Assembly: GCF_001624695.1 (NCBI RefSeq)
Contig: NZ_JSEP01000027.1
Span: forward strand, 1 to 62,046
Source: Labrenzia sp. OB1
GTDB taxonomy: Bacteria > Pseudomonadota > Alphaproteobacteria > Rhizobiales > Stappiaceae
Reading direction: 5' to 3'
DNA: 62,046 nt
Shown: in pieces, positions 26,681-37,171 of the stretch
How positions within the stretch are numbered: the stretch's first letter is position 1
Layout: the number at the start of each line of letters is the position of its first letter
Made by a program: the position numbers and the translations under genes
Notes under the pieces: model-generated
What the model saw: the letters and a program-made list of their open reading frames with translations, nothing else
The model's database searches: none
Told to the model about the DNA's origin: nothing

Positions 26681-27655
26681 GTGAAAGCCTGTCTTTGCAA
26701 AACCCCGGGTCCGGCTTCGGGTCTTGTCGTCGAGGACATTCCCACGCCGACAGCCGGACCGGGCGAAGTCGTCGTCCAGGTGAAGGCTTGCGCGCTGAAT
26801 TTCTTCGATACGCTGATCATTCAGGGAAAGTACCAGTACAAGCCGGAGCTGCCGTTTTCGCCGAGCGCGGAGTTCGCCGGTGTCGTTGACTCCGTCGGCG
26901 ACGGCGTGACGGAGCTGTCCTGCGGCGACCGGGTGATGGGCTACATGCGCTGGGGCGCGGCCCGGGAAAAGGTCGCCGTGCGCACGCAGGACCTCGTGCG
27001 CCTGCCGGAGGATATTTCTTTCGAGATCGCCGCCGGTCTCACGGTGACCTATGGGACGACATTGCATGCTTACCGTGACAGGGGCGGGCTTCGCGCCGGG
27101 GAGACCGTGGCGGTGCTTGGGGCTTCCGGCGGTGTCGGCCAGGCGGCAGTCGAGATCGCCGCGATCATGGGCGCGAATGTGATCGCCTGTGCATCCTCGG
27201 AAGAGAAACTGACCTTCGCGAAGTCGCTCGGCGCTCATCAGACGGTCGACTATTCCAGGCAGAACCTGAAAGAGACGTTGAAGGAGTTGACCGGTGGCAA
27301 AGGCGTTGATGTGGTCTACGATCCCGTTGGCGGCGATCTGTCGGAGCAGGCGCTGAGGGCAACGGCCTGGGAAGGCCGTTTCCTGGTGGTCGGATTCGCG
27401 GCCGGCGACATTCCGAAAATTCCTTTGAATCTGCTGCTTCTAAAAGGCTGCGACATGCGCGGTATCTTCTGGGGGGAAGCGCTGAACCGGGATCCGGAAG
27501 GTCACCGGAAAAACATGGTGCAATTGCTGGACTGGGTGCGGGACGGCAAGCTGAAGCCGCATGTTCACGCGGTCTATTCGCTGGAACAGGTCCCTGAGGC
27601 CCTTGAGGAAATCGCCGCCCGGCGGGTGCGCGGCAAGGTGATTGTCACGCCCTGA
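26681..27655 (+). CDS. NADPH:quinone oxidoreductase-family (MDR) protein
   Basis: A 324-residue medium-chain dehydrogenase/reductase. GTG 26681 (AGAGG 6 bases upstream) gives the family start MKACLCKTPGPASGLVVEDI; the open frame reaches 26633 but without support. The cofactor motif is VLGASGGVGQAAVEIAAIMG (about 138-157). It lacks the cysteine cluster of zinc alcohol dehydrogenases, fitting QOR-type enone/quinone reduction. Substrate unknown; monocistronic. Confidence 0.88.
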   Translation: MKACLCKTPGPASGLVVEDIPTPTAGPGEVVVQVKACALNFFDTLIIQGKYQYKPELPFSPSAEFAGVVDSVGDGVTELSCGDRVMGYMRWGAAREKVAVRTQDLVRLPEDISFEIAAGLTVTYGTTLHAYRDRGGLRAGETVAVLGASGGVGQAAVEIAAIMGANVIACASSEEKLTFAKSLGAHQTVDYSRQNLKETLKELTGGKGVDVVYDPVGGDLSEQALRATAWEGRFLVVGFAAGDIPKIPLNLLLLKGCDMRGIFWGEALNRDPEGHRKNMVQLLDWVRDGKLKPHVHAVYSLEQVPEALEEIAARRVRGKVIVTP

Positions 27656-27691
27656 GGGACTTGTCACGCGGCTGCAGGTTGGCGGTTCGCC

Positions 27692-28501
27692 TCAGACCGA
27701 GAATTCCGCGATTACCGGAGCGTGGTCCGAAGGCTTTTCCCAGCCGCGGGCGTCGCGCAGGACGCTCGTGCTCTTGATGTGGGGCGCCAGAGGTGACGAA
27801 ACCCAGACGTGGTCGAGACGGCGGCCCTTGTCGGCCAACGACCAGTCCTTCGCCCGGTAGCTCCACCAGGTGTAGAGTTTTTCCTCCAGTGGCGTGAACT
27901 GGCGCATGGCGTCCAGCCAGTCACCGGCCTTGCGGACTTCTTCCAGCAGTTCGATTTCGACCGGGGTGTGGGACACCACTTTCAGAAGCTTCTTGTGGGA
28001 CCATACGTCGTGCTCGAAAGGGGCGACGTTGAGGTCGCCGACGAGAACGGCCGGCTTCGCCGTCTCCGCACCGGTGAGCCAGCCTTGCATTTCCGCCATG
28101 AAATCGAGCTTGTGGCCGAATTTCGGATTGATCGTGCGGTCGGGTTCGTCACCGCCGGCAGGCACGTAGAAATTATGCACGCGCAGGCTGGCTCCGTTGA
28201 AGGGAACATCCGCCGCGACATGGCGGCTGTCGCCCATGTCGCAGAAACCGCGTTTTTCCACATTGCTCAGCGGCAGCTTCGATAGCGTCGCGACGCCGTG
28301 GTAGCCCTTCTGGCCGTTGATGGCCATATGCTCGAAGCCGGCCTTGCGGAAAGCGTTTTCCGGGAAATTGGCGTCCGGGCACTTGGTTTCCTGAAGGCAG
28401 ATCACATCCGGCGCGATTTCCTCGATCAGCTGCTCCACAATCGGCATGCGCAGACGCACGGAGTTGATGTTCCAGGTGACGAGCTTGAGACGGTCTGTCA
28501 T
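27692..28501 (-). CDS. xth: Exodeoxyribonuclease III
   Basis: A 269-residue AP endonuclease/3'-5' exonuclease of the ExoIII family, involved in base-excision repair. Motifs: TWNINSVRLR (start), CLQETKCPD with metal-binding Glu, VGDLNVAPFEHDVW, and the C-terminal RLDHVWVSSPL and SDHAPV with catalytic His. Length and start (ATG 28501) agree with the family. No partner genes in an operon. Confidence 0.96.
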   Translation of the reverse strand: MTDRLKLVTWNINSVRLRMPIVEQLIEEIAPDVICLQETKCPDANFPENAFRKAGFEHMAINGQKGYHGVATLSKLPLSNVEKRGFCDMGDSRHVAADVPFNGASLRVHNFYVPAGGDEPDRTINPKFGHKLDFMAEMQGWLTGAETAKPAVLVGDLNVAPFEHDVWSHKKLLKVVSHTPVEIELLEEVRKAGDWLDAMRQFTPLEEKLYTWWSYRAKDWSLADKGRRLDHVWVSSPLAPHIKSTSVLRDARGWEKPSDHAPVIAEFSV

Positions 28502-28834
28502 GAGGTCCTTGCCGGAGTGGTTTTAAGGTCTCTCAAGTCATAAGGATTCGACTCGGGAGTGCAACGGATTTCAGTATTCGGGGGTGACGTCCGGGGTGCT
28601 GCCGCTTGCGCCTGCAAGAGGGTGTGCCTGCCGGGAGAACGGACAGGGCGGGCCACAAGACCGGCACCCCGGTCTTTGTCCTTGACCGGCCGCAATCGGG
28701 CCCTAATTGCCGCTTCTGTCACAAATGGACGGGTGCCTTTGCCGGAAAAACGCGATTTTGTCCACGTTCCGTTAGGAAATCACAGGCATTTTGAGCCGTT
28801 AAAACAAGCTTTTCTTAACCTTTTCGAGGATGCT

Positions 28835-29566
28835 GTGCTGCCCCTGATAAAGACCCTTTGTTCCATCGTCGGCTTTGTCGTTCTAGGCTCCTGTTCGGCT
28901 TACGACTTTCCGGATCCGACTCCGGAAGACTTTGCGGTCCACGGCATCGATATCTCGCGTTGGCAGGGGGACATCGACTGGGTCAGGGCGAAACAATCGG
29001 GCGTCGCCTTCGCCTGGATCAAGGCGACGGAAGGCGGCGATCATGTGGATCCGCGCTTCGTCGAGAACTGGGTTGGCGCCCGCCAGGCCGGTGTGCCGCG
29101 CGGCGCCTATCACTTTTATTATTTCTGCCGGCCGGTCGAGGAGCAGATTTCCTGGGTGAAGGAAATCGTTCCCCGCGACCCGGAGGCGCTTCCGCTGGTC
29201 CTGGACATGGAATGGAACGCCCATTCGAAAACGTGCACGACGCGGCCCGGTCGGCCGCAGATCTTGCGCGACATGAAGATATTCCTGGACGAGATGGAAA
29301 CGTATTACGGCAAGCGACCGGTGATCTACTCCTCCGTGGATTTTCACCGCGACCGGCTTGTGGGTGCGCTCAAGGGCGAGCAGTTCTGGCTGCGCTCGGT
29401 CGCCACCTACCCGAACAACATCTACGACCAGCGTGACGACTGGGTGTTCTGGCAGTATACGGCGGAAGGGTCCGTGCCCGGTATTCGCGGCGATGTCGAC
29501 CGGAACGCCTTTTTCGGCACGAAGTCCCAATTCCGCGACTGGCTGAACGGCAAGCTCAAGCGCTAG
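28835..29566 (+). CDS. GH25-family lysozyme, predicted lipoprotein
   Basis: A 243-residue protein from GTG 28835, 4 bases after GAGGA. A lipobox VVLGSC puts the lipidated Cys at residue 20. The GH25 (N-acetylmuramidase) barrel has HGIDISRWQGDIDW with a conserved Asp, VLDMEWN with the catalytic Glu, and the late FWQYTAEG / GIRGDVDRN. It probably cleaves peptidoglycan glycan strands from the periplasmic side of the outer membrane. The open frame upstream to 28559 is not coding-like. The 333 bases before it hold its promoter and that of xth. Confidence 0.9.
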   Translation: MLPLIKTLCSIVGFVVLGSCSAYDFPDPTPEDFAVHGIDISRWQGDIDWVRAKQSGVAFAWIKATEGGDHVDPRFVENWVGARQAGVPRGAYHFYYFCRPVEEQISWVKEIVPRDPEALPLVLDMEWNAHSKTCTTRPGRPQILRDMKIFLDEMETYYGKRPVIYSSVDFHRDRLVGALKGEQFWLRSVATYPNNIYDQRDDWVFWQYTAEGSVPGIRGDVDRNAFFGTKSQFRDWLNGKLKR

Positions 29567-29721
29567 GGTCCGTACCCGAACTGTTTCCGGCCTGAGGGGG
29601 TGGAAAAGGCGTGTGCGAAAACCTGCGCACCTCCTGAGGTGTTTGTCATATCGCCGATTTAGCGCTTGGCGGCCGGCGACAAGCGGGCGAATTCTTCCAG
29701 CGTCTCCGATCCGGCCGAGAA

Positions 29722-30096
29722 TTATTGTTTGGTCAGATCCTGCGCCAGCATGAGCGCATTGCCGTCCGGATCGTAGAATGTGGCGGTGCTGACCATGCCC
29801 TCTATGGTTTCGGTCTCACCGTCGAATTTCACATTCTCCTTTTCAAGGGCTGCCCGGGCCGAGGCAATATCCGCAACACCAAACACCGGCACCAGGTTGC
29901 CCGGAGACGGTTCCATCTGCTCGCCCAGTCCAAGGGTAACCCCTTCCGTCTTGGTCTGCATTTCACTCCAGCCGGCTTCGTCAATATGCATGAGCAGCTG
30001 GAAGCCCAGGTTCTTCTCATACCACTCCGCACTGGCATGGCGGTCACGCACCGACAGGGCGAGGGTGATGGTGTTTTCCAAAGAAACGACAGGCAT
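29722..30096 (-). CDS. VOC/glyoxalase-family protein
   Basis: A 124-residue single vicinal-oxygen-chelate module: LALSVRDRHASAEWYEKNLG, then the mid-strand VFGVADIASARAALE, and the end FYDPDGNALMLAQDL. Such proteins bind a metal or an antibiotic; the reaction is not determinable. It is divergent from a HxlR-type regulator 40 bases away, probably its regulator. Past its TAA stop the same frame stays open for 20 more codons before a second TAA. Confidence 0.85.
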   Translation of the reverse strand: MPVVSLENTITLALSVRDRHASAEWYEKNLGFQLLMHIDEAGWSEMQTKTEGVTLGLGEQMEPSPGNLVPVFGVADIASARAALEKENVKFDGETETIEGMVSTATFYDPDGNALMLAQDLTKQ

Positions 30097-30119
30097 GATG
30101 CTTTCCTATGTAGTAAAAA

Positions 30120-30132
30120 TATAGTAGCTATA
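30120..30132. promoter_or_regulatory. Palindrome between VOC and HxlR genes
   Basis: TATAG tag CTATA is an inverted repeat with 5-bp arms. Overlapping it, TATAAT (30129-30134) resembles a -10 box toward the right and TATATT (reverse of 30118-30123) one toward the left. It is probably the regulator's site. Confidence 0.45.
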
Positions 30133-30136
30133 ATTC

Positions 30137-30682
30137 ATGGATATGCCGCTGCTTGTCAAGCTCACATCGAAAGCCTGGTCCCTCAAAACTCTGGCGCTGC
30201 TGCATTCCGGCGTTCCGGGCCGGCAGGCACCGTTGATCGCAGCGACCACGGCGTCACGCAGTGCCTTTGCCACCAGCCTGGAGCACCTGATCCAGTTGGG
30301 ACTGCTTGAGAAAAACCCGGGTCATGGCCACCCGCTCCGGCCGGAATTCCGTCTGACGGAGCAAGGCAAGGTGGTTGCCGCCATGGCCCACCGCATCCTG
30401 GAAGCAGCACCGGGCGAGGACGGGTTTGGGATTTTGAAACGAAGCTGGCCCGTTCCCGTCCTGGCGTTGACGGAGGCTCCCAGCCGGTTTTCCGCCATCA
30501 GGTCCGGTCTGGGTGCGATTACCGATCGCGCACTTTCCAGGTCACTGGGAATGCTCGAGGAACGGGAGTGGCTTCAGCGTGAGATCGATGTGTCACAGCG
30601 CACGCCGTTTCCGACCTATCAGGCGGTGAATGCGGGGCAGATAATCAACCGGGCCATAGGACTGAGCCTCCAGGGTCTGTGA
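30137..30682 (+). CDS. HxlR-like winged-helix regulator (tandem)
   Basis: A 181-residue protein with what look like two winged-helix units: residues about 8-88 (SAFATSLEHLIQLGLLEKNPG, EFRLTEQGKVVAAM) and about 100-180 (RALSRSLGMLEEREWLQREI, TYQAVNAGQIIN). This is the HxlR/MarR type, probably controlling the divergent VOC gene in response to a reactive small molecule. A putative -10 box at 30129-30134 is close to the ATG (30137), so the true start might be ATG 30143 or later. Confidence 0.7.
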   Translation: MDMPLLVKLTSKAWSLKTLALLHSGVPGRQAPLIAATTASRSAFATSLEHLIQLGLLEKNPGHGHPLRPEFRLTEQGKVVAAMAHRILEAAPGEDGFGILKRSWPVPVLALTEAPSRFSAIRSGLGAITDRALSRSLGMLEEREWLQREIDVSQRTPFPTYQAVNAGQIINRAIGLSLQGL

Positions 30683-30735
30683 AACTCAAACGTCCACAGG
30701 CTCCAGAGACGTCGGTCCGGCTTCGCGGCTCTAAC

Positions 30736-31227
30736 CTATTGCACGAAGATTTGGTGCGCGATGTCCCTGCCATTGCTGACGGTGACCTGCGTGAAGCCGA
30801 TCAGTTTGCAGAAATCGAGAAAATTCAGCTCCTGCGGTTGGGCGGAGCGGGCGAAGATTTCCGTGGAACGTGCCATGGATGTCAGCGATGCCAGGAGAGC
30901 GCGCAGCCGGTACAGGGTGTCGTACTGACTGTCGCCGGTTGCCACGATAATCAGCTTCTCGAGGTCTGTGCCCTTTGCGAAGAGATGGTAGCCCACGTGG
31001 AAGTTGTGCTCTTCATTCTTGTTTGCCAGGCCGATGACGAATCCGGCGCGCGACTTCTTGCCGGCGTCCGGTGCGGGGGCGAGTTCGGAAACATAGGCTT
31101 CCCGCGTTTGAGGCACCGGGTAATAATATCCGGCATGGGCATCAAGAGCGGCTGCCGGAAAGGTGAGGGTGGCAAGACCCAGCACCGAAGCGGCAAGAAT
31201 GGCCGCGATCATTCGAATCTTTTGCAT
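30736..31227 (-). CDS. Conserved exported protein of unknown function
   Basis: A 163-residue protein from ATG 31227 with a signal peptide (about 1-28, ending FPAAALDA). The mature part begins HAGYYYPVPQTREAYVSELA and continues GFVIGLANKNEEHNFHVGYHLFAKGTDLEKLIIVATG. It is regularly structured but I recognise no domain. The longer frame to 31299 lacks a ribosome site. Position 31228-31456 separates it from the divergent SH3 gene. Confidence 0.65.
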   Translation of the reverse strand: MQKIRMIAAILAASVLGLATLTFPAAALDAHAGYYYPVPQTREAYVSELAPAPDAGKKSRAGFVIGLANKNEEHNFHVGYHLFAKGTDLEKLIIVATGDSQYDTLYRLRALLASLTSMARSTEIFARSAQPQELNFLDFCKLIGFTQVTVSNGRDIAHQIFVQ

Positions 31228-31456
31228 GGTGACGTGCCCCGTGACTTTCCCCGTTTCACTTGAATGACAACCGCTTCCGGTGCGGGAAACGCTTCGCATC
31301 CAGCCCCATCAAGCCGCGAACGCAAGCCGGACGCAAGCCAGGTGAGCAATCATCCGGGGGAAGACAGATTGGAGAAACTATGCAGCGCTATATTTTCGCC
31401 ACGATGTATACTCACTTCCTGGTGGTGTCGGGGCGTAGATTTTCGGAGTTTTCAAC

Positions 31457-31903
31457 ATGCTGATCCGCTTGTCGCTGACGATGATCGCGGTCATCCTGAC
31501 GGCGCTGCCGGCTGCCGCCCAGTCCCGTCCGGCGATTGCCTATACGACCGCCAATCTCAACATGCGCGCCGGTCCGGGCACCAATTACCCGGTTATCATC
31601 ACCGTACCGCGTGGCGGCGGTGTGACGATTTTCGGCTGTACCCCCGATTACAAATGGTGCGATGCCGCCTTCACCAATGCGAAGGGCTGGGTGTCGGGCA
31701 AATACCTCAATTATGGCGGTGACGGCGGCTATTACGGCCAGCCGATCCCGAATGCCGGGGTCTATATCGGCGTGCCGCGCTATCAACGCAACTACCCGGA
31801 CTACCGCCGCCCGCCGGTCGTGGTGCAGCCGGTGCGGCCGGCTCCCTACAGGCCAAGGTATCCGGGCTATCCGCCGCGCTATTTCGAACATCAGGTCTAT
31901 TAG
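31457..31903 (+). CDS. Exported bacterial SH3-domain protein
   Basis: A 148-residue protein with signal peptide (1-22, ending AAAQ). An SH3b domain spans residues about 27-85 (TTANLNMRAGPGTNYPVI, then the GWVSGKYL end). The C-terminal 60 residues are rich in Pro, Tyr and Arg (YPDYRRPPVVVQPVRP). SH3b domains often bind peptidoglycan; this one probably acts in the periplasm. Single gene. Confidence 0.85.
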   Translation: MLIRLSLTMIAVILTALPAAAQSRPAIAYTTANLNMRAGPGTNYPVIITVPRGGGVTIFGCTPDYKWCDAAFTNAKGWVSGKYLNYGGDGGYYGQPIPNAGVYIGVPRYQRNYPDYRRPPVVVQPVRPAPYRPRYPGYPPRYFEHQVY

Positions 31904-31927
31904 AGGCTGTCGCGGTAAATTGAATTC

Positions 31928-31980
31928 AGGAAGTCGCCCGAACACCTTTGCGGTGCAAACGTTGCCTCGGGTGACTTCCT
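31928..31980 (+). other. Long hairpin after the SH3 gene
   Basis: AGGAAGTCGCCCGA (31928-31941) pairs with TCGGGTGACTTCCT (31967-31980), 14 positions with one G/T pair, and an inner CACC/GGTG stem. No T-run follows. It is 25 bases past the SH3 stop and 55 bases before the convergent CAP gene, so it may be a weak terminator or a repeat. Confidence 0.45.
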
Positions 31981-32034
31981 GCGAACGTCGATCCGCTTAA
32001 ACGCGGCACGCTCCGGAAAGGCCTGCCGGCCGAC

Positions 32035-32571
32035 CTACTGTGCCGGCACGGGTGCAGCCATGACCAGCGACCAGAACACCTTGTGCTTGGCATTGGGCGC
32101 ATAGGCGGTCGCGATGCCGAGCCGCGTCGCGTCCTTCATCAGCAGCACTTCGTTGTGCTTGGGAGACTCCCGCCAGCCCGAGAAGGCTTCCGCGAATGTG
32201 CGGTAACCGCCGCTGACGTTCTCGGAGGCCGCGGTTTTCGGCTCGCCGATGGAGATCATGCGCGCCGCCAATTGCTGGCCGGGGGCGAGCGAGGCTTTCA
32301 CAGTGCCTGCGGCAGCCATGGCATCGGCCTGGGACGCGGCAATCGCGGAAAGCTGTGCATCGGGCGTCACCGGACCGAGGCCGCTGTTGATACGGTATTG
32401 GGAAATCATCTGCGCGGCGGTGGCGGCATCCACCTGACCGTCGACCCGCGCCAGATCCTGATAAAAGGGCGGTGTCTGAATACGATCGCCCGTGCAGGCG
32501 GCCACGGCAAGCGCGAGCGCGCCGGCGGCTGCAAGTGTCAGGGATCGGTGCCCGAGAGGAGTGTCTGCCAA
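32035..32571 (-). CDS. CAP/SCP-domain lipoprotein
   Basis: A 178-residue protein. The start is uncertain: TTG 32571 (weak GGGAAA site) is preferred over TTG 32637. A lipobox ALALAVAAC places the lipid Cys near residue 26. The CAP domain (about 48-178) has QYRINSGLGPVTPDAQLSAIA, SENVSGGYRTFAEAFSGWRES, and PKHNEVLLMKDATRLGIATA, the usual signature. Bacterial CAP proteins are envelope proteins of mostly unknown action. Confidence 0.8.
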   Translation of the reverse strand: MADTPLGHRSLTLAAAGALALAVAACTGDRIQTPPFYQDLARVDGQVDAATAAQMISQYRINSGLGPVTPDAQLSAIAASQADAMAAAGTVKASLAPGQQLAARMISIGEPKTAASENVSGGYRTFAEAFSGWRESPKHNEVLLMKDATRLGIATAYAPNAKHKVFWSLVMAAPVPAQ

Positions 32572-32873
32572 GATTTTGAATTTCCCGCGATTGTCAGGGA
32601 CATGATTCGCCCCGCCGGCAAGGTGATGGGACGACAAGTGAGCAGAATTGCGGCGACACGGTGAATACGCCCTGGCCTCGGGGTGCCGGCCTTAGAAAAA
32701 GTCTCTGGTGATCCGCGGCGGCCAAGAATCACGCGGCCGTTGCATTCGCGTGATGTGCGGCGAGGCTCTTCAATCAAATGGCCAGCCCGCCGGGGCGGGC
32801 TGGCCGGCTGCAGAACAGCCTTTCGGGAGCTTTGGAAGTCGATATCTGAATACGGGCGGGCCCCATTCGCATA

Positions 32874-34169
32874 TCAGCGGTTGGAGGCCTCCAGAACATC
32901 CTCATAGGTGCGCAGGCCGGTGGTCGGGGCGCAGACGAGGACGGACATGTTGCCCGGGGCATGTTCGTTCTTCCACATCTTGGTATGCGCCCTCGGGATC
33001 TGGTCCCAGGGGAAGACCTCGGACATATAGGGGTCGATCCGCCGTTCGATCATCAGCTTGTTGGCGGCTGAAGCCTGCTTCAGATGGGCAAAATGGGAGC
33101 CTTGCAGCCGTTTTTGGTGCATCCACATGTAGCGGACGTCGAAGGTGCAGTTGAAGCCGGATGTCCCCGCGCAGATCACGACCATGCCGCCCTTCTTGCA
33201 GATGAAGGTCGACACCGGGAAGGTTGCCTCGCCCGGGTGCTCGAAGACGATATCGACATTGTTGCCCTTGCCGGTGATATCCCAGATCGCCTTGCCGAAC
33301 TTCCGGACTTCCTTGAACCAGTCGGCATATTCGGCGGAATTGACCTTCGGAAGCTGGCCCCAGCAGTTGAAGTCCCTGCGGTTGATCACGCCCTTGGCGC
33401 CGAGATCGAGGACAAACTGGCGTTTGTCCTCGTCGGAAATCACGCCGACGGCATTGGCGCCGGCGGCGGTGATGAGCTGGATGGCGTAGGAGCCGAGGCC
33501 GCCGGAAGCGCCCCAGACAAGAACGTTCTGGCCGGGCTTCAGCTCATGCGGGTGATGGCCGAACAGCATGCGGTAGGCGGTGGCGAGCGTCAGCGTGTAG
33601 CAGGCGCTTTCCTCCCAGGTGAGGTGTTTCGGCCGCGGCATGAGCTGCTGGGCCTGCACGCGGGTGAACTGCGAGAAGGAGCCGTCCGGCGTCTCGTAGC
33701 CCCAGATGCGCTGCGAAGTGGAGAACATCGGGTCGCCGCCGTTGCATTCCTCGTCGTCGCCGTCATCCTGATTGCAGTGCACGACGACTTCGTCGCCGAC
33801 CTTCCAGCGCTTGACCCTGTCGCCGACCGCCCAGACGATGCCGGCCGCATCCGATCCGGCGATATGATAGGGTGCGCCATGGCCGTCGAACGGGCTGATC
33901 GGTTCACCGAGACCGGCCCAGATGCCATTGTAATTGACACCGGCCGCCATCACCAGAACCAGAACCTCGTGGCTGTCCAGTTCCCAGGTCGGTACGACTT
34001 CAAGCTGCATGGCGTCCTCGGGAGCGCCGTGACGCTCGCGACGGATGGCCCAGGCATACATGTTCTTCGGAACGTGGCCGAGAGGCGGGATCTCACCGAT
34101 CTCATAAAGGTCTTTCACCGGAGCGTCCTCACGTGTTCGGTTGTCATTGGCTTCGGCTGCTGCTGTCAT
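32874..34169 (-). CDS. ccrA: Crotonyl-CoA carboxylase/reductase
   Basis: A 431-residue MDR-family enzyme that reductively carboxylates crotonyl-CoA to ethylmalonyl-CoA with NADPH and CO2, the key step of the EMC pathway. ATG 34169 follows GGGAGGGGA; the frame to 34418 is read-through. Motifs: VNYNGIWAGLGEPISPFDG with Asn81, WGYETPDGSFSQF (156-168), cofactor loop VWGASGGLGSYA (218-229), and WMHQKRLQGSHFAH with His359. Asn81, the Tyr158-Glu159 pair and His359 appear to match the CO2 pocket described for this family, by eye only. Divergent from ecm. Confidence 0.96.
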   Translation of the reverse strand: MTAAAEANDNRTREDAPVKDLYEIGEIPPLGHVPKNMYAWAIRRERHGAPEDAMQLEVVPTWELDSHEVLVLVMAAGVNYNGIWAGLGEPISPFDGHGAPYHIAGSDAAGIVWAVGDRVKRWKVGDEVVVHCNQDDGDDEECNGGDPMFSTSQRIWGYETPDGSFSQFTRVQAQQLMPRPKHLTWEESACYTLTLATAYRMLFGHHPHELKPGQNVLVWGASGGLGSYAIQLITAAGANAVGVISDEDKRQFVLDLGAKGVINRRDFNCWGQLPKVNSAEYADWFKEVRKFGKAIWDITGKGNNVDIVFEHPGEATFPVSTFICKKGGMVVICAGTSGFNCTFDVRYMWMHQKRLQGSHFAHLKQASAANKLMIERRIDPYMSEVFPWDQIPRAHTKMWKNEHAPGNMSVLVCAPTTGLRTYEDVLEASNR

Positions 34170-34246
34170 TCTGCTCCCCTCCCAGGGCTGTGGTCTGCGG
34201 CACCCCTTCGCAAGTGCACAAGGATTTTCAGGGCCTGAACCCGCTT

Positions 34247-34254
34247 TTGCGCAA
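34247..34254. promoter_or_regulatory. Possible regulator half-sites between ccr and ecm
   Basis: TTGCGCAA (34247-34254) is a palindrome; TTTGCAAA (34352-34359) is another, and ATTGCAAA occurs at 34383-34390. The RamB-type regulators of the EMC pathway and glyoxylate metabolism are known for TTTGC-like half-sites, so this 287-base divergent region is a good candidate target. Inference only. Confidence 0.35.
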
Positions 34255-34456
34255 CTATTGTTCAAAATTGTGCTGCACACTATACGACTATTGCTTAACT
34301 TGCGTTTTGACTCCAAGCATATTTTGCATTGCACATTAGGGGTTTCGCAGCTTTGCAAACTCCGGCACACTTTCGACCGCGGATTGCAAACCGGGCCAAA
34401 GGGTGCGCTGAGATACAAAAAAACAGGCGTCAGAAGGCCTTAGGAGGATAAGCGGC

Positions 34457-36454
<1,998 letters not shown>

Positions 36455-36455
36455 G

Positions 36456-37001
36456 TTACGGGCCTTGTCTCAAGGCAACTGTTCTGAACTTCGGAATGGA
36501 TTTCTGAATGTATGGCAGCCCGGTGAGGCTTTTTCTTCCCTGAAACAAAGAGTTAACCTTACGTAAAGCTTTGTTAACCCTTTGTTGAGAAACTGGTAGG
36601 GTTCCGCCAGAAGGCGGCAATTCTCTGATGGCCAGGAGGCCGGAATGGCGACGATCGAAAGGCCGCAATCGGCCCAAGTCGTGGCGCATGCGACAGAGTA
36701 TCCAGCGGATAGGGACGGTGACGGAACCGGCCGCGACCGCAGAAAAAAGAATGAGTCCGCAGAGCGCCATCACCCCGATACCGGACAGTCCGATGACAGT
36801 CCGGCTGTTCTCATTGACGCGCATCATGCCGTGAACCACACGCTGGACGGTGTTGCCGCCTACCGGGCGACAGCCCTGCAGGTGCTTGAGCCCGGAATAG
36901 ACCACGGACCTGTGAACCCGCTGCGCGGGCCCATAGACCGGCTTCCGGCAGGCAACATCCGGGATGCCTATGAAGACCATGGCGACGATGACGGCCCACA
37001 T
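36456..37001 (-). CDS. Possible small membrane protein, strand unresolved
   Basis: An open frame of 181 residues from ATG 37001. It has two hydrophobic stretches (WAVIVAMVFIGIP at the start and VIGLSGIGVMALCGLILFSA around residue 75) and a GC-rich third codon position over its first two thirds, but a poor ribosome site and an AT-rich, less coding-like C-terminal third. On the opposite strand 36645-37022 (125 residues, AGGAGG 7 bases before its ATG) is open too, hydrophilic and with weaker codon bias. Only one, if either, is real. Confidence 0.3.
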   Translation of the reverse strand: MWAVIVAMVFIGIPDVACRKPVYGPAQRVHRSVVYSGLKHLQGCRPVGGNTVQRVVHGMMRVNENSRTVIGLSGIGVMALCGLILFSAVAAGSVTVPIRWILCRMRHDLGRLRPFDRRHSGLLAIRELPPSGGTLPVSQQRVNKALRKVNSLFQGRKSLTGLPYIQKSIPKFRTVALRQGP

Positions 37002-37171
37002 GAAGTGAACGTGGCGACCTGACCAAAGGTATTAACCGTGGGCGAAACCTCCTGAATAACCCTTGACGGGGTCGGCAGGCTTCCCATATCGCGCTGGATA
37101 CGTATGAATGCGTATTCGGCGTGGTAGCGGATTGCGCCGGACTGTTTCAGGACACGGGAGAATCCACGGCT

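Noticed and set aside
36645..37022. Plus-strand 125-residue ORF with AGGAGG before its ATG
   Set aside because: Weaker codon bias than the opposite strand and no domain; kept only as an alternative in the entry for 36456-37001.
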